Shown piece by piece: positions 61,593 to 64,000 of a stretch of 64,000 bases of DNA (position 1 is the stretch's first letter; every line of letters begins with the position of its first letter). Both the position numbers and the translations under genes were made by a program. The stretch is from Pseudomonadota bacterium (lineage in GTDB: Bacteria > Pseudomonadota > Gammaproteobacteria > Xanthomonadales > Ahniellaceae), in NCBI GenBank assembly GCA_022843465.1, contig JALHNO010000004.1:248001-312000 (forward strand), read 5' to 3'. The notes under the pieces were generated by a model. That model was not told where the DNA came from. It made no database searches and was given only the letters and a program-made list of their open reading frames with translations.

Positions 61593-61802
61593 TTCTGCTG
61601 CCTCCTGATGGACATGACATGAGCACGATCACCTCGGTCGAGTCCTTCGCCGTGTACGTGCGCTCTCACGGTGCCCGAGGTTGACGGCTCGTGCTAGCCG
61701 CGGGCCGGCGATGTGACGTCACGCCCAGCCGGCTTCCGCCCGCGGCTGCAAGCGTGTGACCGGAGTCTTCGCCTGTCCCAAATCGTTCGTAAGCATCAGG
61801 GC

Positions 61803-61833
61803 TTGACTCCGGACCCAGGTCCATACTTCAGAC
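61803..61833 (+). promoter_or_regulatory. MerR-type promoter of the CueR-like/ATPase operon
   Basis: TTGACT (61803-61808) is followed by a 19-base spacer with the operator-like CCGGACCCAGGTCC and a weak TCAGAC at 61828-61833. It closely matches the arrangement of the mer promoter (TTGACTCCG, then a dyad). It lies 25 bases before the MerR ATG. Confidence 0.7.
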
Positions 61834-61857
61834 TGGCTCCCCCAATGGAGAACGGGC

Positions 61858-62258
61858 ATGTCCAGTTTGAGCATCGGCCAGCTTGCCAAACAGGCTGGCG
61901 TCGCCATCGACACGGTGCGCTACTACGAGCGTAACGCCTTGCTGCCACCCGCCGGGCGCTTGGCCTCCGGCTATCGCCGCTATGGCACGACCGAACTGAA
62001 GCGACTGCGCTTCATTCGGCGTGCCAAGGCCTTGGGATTCTCGCTGGATGACGTGCGCGAACTGCTTGCGTTGAGCGATGAGCACGACATCGCCAAAGTC
62101 AAGCGCGCGGCCGAGCGCAAGCTCGGCGATATCGCCCAGCGCATCGAAGAACTCGAACGCATCCGCGCTGGCCTCAACACCCTCGTCGCCGCTTGTCCAG
62201 GGCATGGACGTGCCGAGGCCTGCCCGATCCTTAACGCCCTCACACTGGAGCAAGCACC

Positions 62259-62262
<4 letters not shown>
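61858..62262 (+). CDS. CueR/HmrR-like copper-responsive MerR regulator
   Basis: A 134-residue protein from ATG 61858, with GGAGAA before. [31 protein letters not shown] and [33 protein letters not shown] are the DNA-binding region. The C-terminal [14 protein letters not shown] holds the two Cys of the Cu(I)-binding loop of CueR. It should switch on the overlapping ATPase gene when Cu(I) rises. The ATGA overlap with the ATPase couples their translation. Confidence 0.88.

Positions 62263-64000
<1,738 letters not shown>

Overview
The window is high-GC bacterial DNA with tightly packed genes on both strands. Gene content suggests a gammaproteobacterium, possibly Lysobacterales (Xanthomonadales): a CopL-type cop cluster, an Hpt fragment resembling ChpA/PilL, SUKH and GH19 genes, and REP-like hairpins. 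That placement is inference; there is no rRNA or other phylogenetic marker here.

1-12.06 kb looks like chromosomal backbone that has been disturbed. It holds the 3' end of an M1 aminopeptidase, a small lipoprotein, a GH19 endolysin-like enzyme, a ChrA-type transporter, several hairpin and tandem repeats, a propeller-like hypothetical gene with a decayed second copy 2 kb downstream, an Hpt protein whose 3' end is duplicated 1.9 kb away, a SUKH protein, and a TPR/propeller-like gene whose 5' end is cut off.

12.06-16.5 kb is a recombination module: a complete Tn3-family transposase (DUF4158 type) plus a tyrosine recombinase. A candidate terminal inverted repeat directly abuts the truncated gene. 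The matching right end was not found, so the element either runs past the window or has been rearranged.

16.5-40.6 kb is a metal-resistance block. On the minus strand: a Zn/Cd/Pb P1B-ATPase, a YnfA-like protein, a P-II-like protein, CzcA, CzcB, CzcC and a CzcI-like protein. Divergently on the plus strand: CopL, a His-tailed TolC-like protein, a multicopper oxidase, cytochrome c, two DUF4440 proteins, a DUF411 protein and a methyltransferase. Then, again on the minus strand, CusA, CusB, CusC and a small Cys-rich protein, followed by a plus-strand ATP-grasp-like gene.

40.6-60.4 kb is a long minus-strand run. Reading in the direction of transcription, a MerR regulator with a 19-bp-spacer promoter is followed by a DUF2933 protein, an ICMT-like methyltransferase, a Cu-type ATPase with a CPD motif, and a small exported protein. 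Next comes a metabolic cassette: beta-CASP RNase, archaeal-type NMP phosphorylase, DUF5676 protein, PRPP-synthetase-like protein, divergent phosphoketolase, acetate kinase, two membrane proteins and an archaeal-type (type II) GAPDH. A DMT transporter, a nuclease-like protein, cardiolipin synthase and a UbiB-family kinase follow. The cassette reads as a possible route from RNA or nucleotides to acetyl-phosphate, acetate and ATP. This is the most interesting system in the window.

60.6-64 kb holds a second copy of the small Cys-rich protein and of the conserved membrane protein, then a CueR-like regulator overlapping a YHS-containing Cu-ATPase that runs off the right edge. Perfect FNR/Anr-type boxes lie about 42 bp upstream of both small Cys-rich genes, hinting at an oxygen-responsive layer on the island.
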